From Cyanobium sp. Cruz-8D1 (GTDB lineage: Bacteria > Cyanobacteriota > Cyanobacteriia > PCC-6307 > Cyanobiaceae): 64,000 nt of DNA. The translations under genes were made by a program, and so were the position numbers. The notes under the pieces were generated by a model. That model made no database searches, had not been told where the DNA came from, and worked only from the letters and a program-made list of their open reading frames with translations. Positions 61,690-64,000 of the stretch are shown piece after piece (the stretch's first letter is position 1; each line of letters starts with the position of its first letter). The DNA lies in the NCBI RefSeq assembly GCF_024345975.1, contig NZ_JAGQCD010000001.1:223980-287979 (forward strand). The letters run 5' to 3'.

Positions 61690-62705
61690 AGCCTGCCCCA
61701 GCGACGCCAGGCTCTGGCACCGGCTTTCTCTGCAGCGCTGCCTACCGGGAGCACGACACCGGAGCCTGGCACCCGGAATGCCCGGCTCGGGTGGACGCTG
61801 TGATCCAGGGCCTGGAGCGCAACGGTCTGCTGAGCCGGTGTCAGCTGATCCCTCCACGTCCGGCCACAGAACGGGAGTTGCTGCGCTGCCACACCCCGCA
61901 GTATCTGCAGCGGGTTCAGGAGGATATCCTGGCGGGCCGGGACCAGCTCTCCACCGGTGACACGGCCATCAGCCCCCACTCCGAGCGCACCGCCCGGCTG
62001 GCGGCGGGTGGGGTGCTGGCGGCGGTGGAGGCCGTCATGGAGGGGCGGGTGCGCCAGGCTTTTGCGGTCGTCAGGCCCCCGGGGCACCACGCCAGCGCCA
62101 CCCGGGGCATGGGCTTCTGCATCTACAACAACGTGGCCATTGCCGCCCGCCACCTGCAGGCCATGCATGGGCTGGAGCGGATCCTGATCGTCGATTGGGA
62201 CGTGCACCATGGCAATGGCACCCAGGACATTTTCTGGCGCGATCCCACGGTGCTTTTTTTCAGCAGCCACCAGGCTCCCTTCTACCCGGGCTCCGGCACC
62301 CGGCTGGAGCGGGGTGAGGGGCCCGGAGCGGGCTTCACCCACAATTGCCCCCTGCCGGCCGGCACAACGGGGGTCCAGCTGCTGGCCGCCTGGCGCGAGG
62401 AGCTGGTGCCCCTGGCCGAGGCCTTCTCGCCGCAGTTCGTGCTGATCTCGGCGGGCTTCGACTCCAGGGGCGGTGATCCCCTGGGAGATTTCCGGCTGGA
62501 GGACGGTGATTTCGCCGCCCTGACCCAGCTGCTGCTCGACATCGCCGCAGATCGGGCGGATGGGCGGTTGGTCTCCGTCCTCGAGGGTGGCTATGACCTG
62601 GCTGGTCTGGCGTCGGCCAGCGCGGCCCATGTGGCCACGCTGCTGGATGGATCAGTCGCCGGAGAACAGGACAGGGTCACTTTGTCGCCGAGCTCTTTAC
62701 ATTGA
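61614..62705 (+). CDS. histone-deacetylase/acetylpolyamine amidohydrolase family protein
   Basis: A 363-residue zinc amidohydrolase. EHDTGAWHPECPARVDA at the start, RPPGHHASATRGMGFCIYNN (His pair), VDWDVHHGNGTQDIF (Asp/His zinc ligands) and SAGFDSRGGDPLG are the class II HDAC-like core. It deacetylates lysine or polyamines. The ATG at 61614 overlaps the DUF1830 gene by 76 bases; a GTG at 61671 gives less overlap and may be the true start, since residues before it are low-complexity. Confidence 0.88.
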   Translation: MVAPGPEPSGGGQGERQLRVPAAPLKPAPATPGSGTGFLCSAAYREHDTGAWHPECPARVDAVIQGLERNGLLSRCQLIPPRPATERELLRCHTPQYLQRVQEDILAGRDQLSTGDTAISPHSERTARLAAGGVLAAVEAVMEGRVRQAFAVVRPPGHHASATRGMGFCIYNNVAIAARHLQAMHGLERILIVDWDVHHGNGTQDIFWRDPTVLFFSSHQAPFYPGSGTRLERGEGPGAGFTHNCPLPAGTTGVQLLAAWREELVPLAEAFSPQFVLISAGFDSRGGDPLGDFRLEDGDFAALTQLLLDIAADRADGRLVSVLEGGYDLAGLASASAAHVATLLDGSVAGEQDRVTLSPSSLH

Positions 62706-62744
62706 TCAGACGGTGAATGGGCCCTTCCCCCCTGCCCGATCTTC

Positions 62745-63323
62745 ATGACCTCCTCCACCTCCTCCCTGCCCAAGAACGCCGTTGCCACCGGGCCCGCTGG
62801 CAGGCCCATGGCCCAGCCCATGGACGCCGGGTTGCTGGAGGGGCTGCAAGAGCATCTGGGCCTCGAGCGCAAGGCCAGCGCCGCCTACTGGGCCATGGCC
62901 CTCTGGTTCGCCGAGCGGGAACTGCGCGGATTTGCCGCCTGTTTGATGCAGGAGTCCCGTGGGGAGCAGCACCACGCTGGCCTGGTGGCCGACTATCTGA
63001 TTGCCCGTGGCCAGACGGTGGACCTGGGTGAGCTGCCCGGCCCAGGGCAGCAGTGGAGCGATGCCGAAGCGCTCCTGGCAGACGCCTTCCGGCTGGAGGC
63101 CGATGTCACCGCCTCGTTGCAGATCCTCTATTCCATGGCGGAGCGCGCCGCTGACGTGCGCACCACCGTCTTCCTCGACCCGCTGATTCAGGGCCAGATC
63201 GCAGCCGAGAACGAGGCGGCCCACCTGCTGGGCCGGGTCCGATTCGGTCGCCTGGAGGCGGCCTCCATGCTGCTCATTGATGGGGAACTGGCGGCTCAGC
63301 AGCCTGCAGCCGCGCTGGCCTGA
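62745..63323 (+). CDS. ftn: ferritin
   Basis: A 192-residue ferritin. LERKASAAYWAMALWF, MQESRGEQHHAGLVADYLIA and IAAENEAAHLLGRV supply the ferroxidase Glu/His/Tyr set. It stores iron as ferric oxide within a 24-mer shell. The first ~30 residues are an extension, with a later in-frame ATG near residue 22. The stop is followed by a convergent hypothetical gene 19 bases away. Confidence 0.88.
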   Translation: MTSSTSSLPKNAVATGPAGRPMAQPMDAGLLEGLQEHLGLERKASAAYWAMALWFAERELRGFAACLMQESRGEQHHAGLVADYLIARGQTVDLGELPGPGQQWSDAEALLADAFRLEADVTASLQILYSMAERAADVRTTVFLDPLIQGQIAAENEAAHLLGRVRFGRLEAASMLLIDGELAAQQPAAALA

Positions 63324-63342
63324 GCGGCCCAGCGCCAGGCCC

Positions 63343-63618
63343 TCAGATGGGCAAAGGCCTGCCGGCGACCTCCAGCAGGAAGGCGGCCCCGAGGGGATCG
63401 CGCAGGGGCAGGTCAGCCATGGCCCGGGCCAGGCGCTGAATTTCAAGCCGGCGGCCTTGCAGGCGCGTCGCTTCCCGGCCGAGGCGCAGGAGGAGCTTGG
63501 TGTCGCAGCAGGCGCTCAAGTGCTCGTTCAGCAAGCGCCAGCTCTGGTGCAGGTCGGCCATTTCGCGGCAGAGGCTGCCGATGAGGCTTTCGGAGGTCTG
63601 GGTCGTGGTTGTCAACAC
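63343..63618 (-). CDS. conserved hypothetical protein
   Basis: A 91-residue helical protein (GTG start) with LIGSLCREMADLHQSWRLLN and TKLLLRLGREATRLQGRRLE. It begins three bases after the stop of the Crp-like gene, so they are co-transcribed. Function unknown. Confidence 0.55.
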   Translation of the reverse strand: MLTTTTQTSESLIGSLCREMADLHQSWRLLNEHLSACCDTKLLLRLGREATRLQGRRLEIQRLARAMADLPLRDPLGAAFLLEVAGRPLPI

Positions 63619-63621
63619 AGG

Positions 63622-64000
63622 TCAGAAGGCCAGGGGAGCACCATCCACCAGGGCCGGCGCCAGCCGCAGGCTGGTTGCACCGCTGGGGACCTGCAGCAGC
63701 TCGGCGGCCCGGATGCGGGAGATCAACCGGGTGGTGGTCACCCGGGTGGTGCCGATCAGTTCGCCGATGCGCTCGTGGGTGAGGCGGAAGGGCAGGTCGC
63801 ACCAAGGCCCGCAACGGCGCCCCAGCCGCCGCACCAGCAGCGAGAGCAGGGCATGCAGCCGCAGCTCGGCGCGGCCGAGGTGACGGATGCGCAGCAACTG
63901 CAGCGTCCACTCGTTGACCGGATCAAAGCCATGGCCGCCCGTGGGCTCGGCATCGCTGCGGAAACACAGGGGGGTGAGGGCTTCGATGCAGACGCCTTCG
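63622..64000 (-). CDS. Crp/Fnr-family transcriptional regulator, partial
   Basis: About 126 C-terminal codons are visible before the window edge. The winged helix-turn-helix is RLTHERIGELIGTTRVTTTR, the Crp/Fnr recognition pattern, close to but not the same as NtcA. The effector domain lies beyond the window, so the ligand is unknown. It precedes the small gene at 63343 and is near the ferritin gene. Confidence 0.82.
   Translation of the reverse strand, partial: EGVCIEALTPLCFRSDAEPTGGHGFDPVNEWTLQLLRIRHLGRAELRLHALLSLLVRRLGRRCGPWCDLPFRLTHERIGELIGTTRVTTTRLISRIRAAELLQVPSGATSLRLAPALVDGAPLAF

Overview
The window reads as a high-GC picocyanobacterium of the Synechococcus/Cyanobium type. Evidence: a phycocyanin beta subunit (cpcB), a plant-type [2Fe-2S] ferredoxin, an aerobic Mg-protoporphyrin monomethyl ester cyclase (acsF), heme oxygenase, a PII protein, a high-light-inducible protein, DUF2808 and DUF1830 family proteins, a full sucrose cluster, and several HIP1 octamers (GCGATCGC, e.g. 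6484-6491, 15127-15134, 49863-49870). No tRNA, rRNA, CRISPR array or transposase was recognised.

Layout. 1-1202: an exbB-exbD-exbD operon (minus), cut at the window edge. 1337-5150: cysteine synthase, ferredoxin, glutathione reductase, pentapeptide protein. 5128-13624: a probable low-oxygen tetrapyrrole island. An ArsR regulator is divergent from acsF and an aldehyde-deformylating-oxygenase-like gene; L-lactate dehydrogenase, heme oxygenase and hemN follow. A shared CGTTATnACGT element lies upstream of acsF and of the heme oxygenase. An AT-rich membrane-protein gene (9379-10662) sits inside. 13632-20502: SDR, an unusual PII protein beside a fragment of an ammonium transporter, a solitary cpcB, a GST, small conserved genes and a flavin monooxygenase. 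20640-28476: type III glutamine synthetase glnN, then an electrophile-response set (OYE, FMN reductase, pirin) with a divergent HxlR regulator, and a cellulose-synthase-like glycosyltransferase.

29110-41255 is the most interesting part. A guanidine-I (ykkC) riboswitch on the minus strand (about 41113-41252) heads a tight run of eight genes: ureohydrolase of the Ni-dependent guanidine hydrolase type (gdmH), hypA-like, hypB-like, a GlnT-type glutamine synthetase/amine ligase, an ABC importer (binding protein, permease, ATPase) and a Rieske oxygenase. A second minus-strand operon follows (desaturase-like membrane di-iron protein, alpha/beta hydrolase, second GlnT-type ligase). The core is the known guanidine-utilisation module; the ligase and Rieske enzyme inside the same riboswitch-led operon look like an extension towards substituted guanidines or towards capture of the released nitrogen.

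41329-64000: a DUF3136-like small protein, a LuxR regulator, twin 52-residue proteins, PPK2, two intramembrane proteases, an AEC transporter, an SPFH protein, a 2OG oxygenase, an Hli protein, the sucrose cluster spsA-spp-frk-ams, lytic transglycosylase, M23-like protein, DCC protein, DUF1830 protein, histone-deacetylase-like amidohydrolase, ferritin, and a Crp/Fnr regulator cut by the window end.

All functional calls are from reading motifs; no database search was run.
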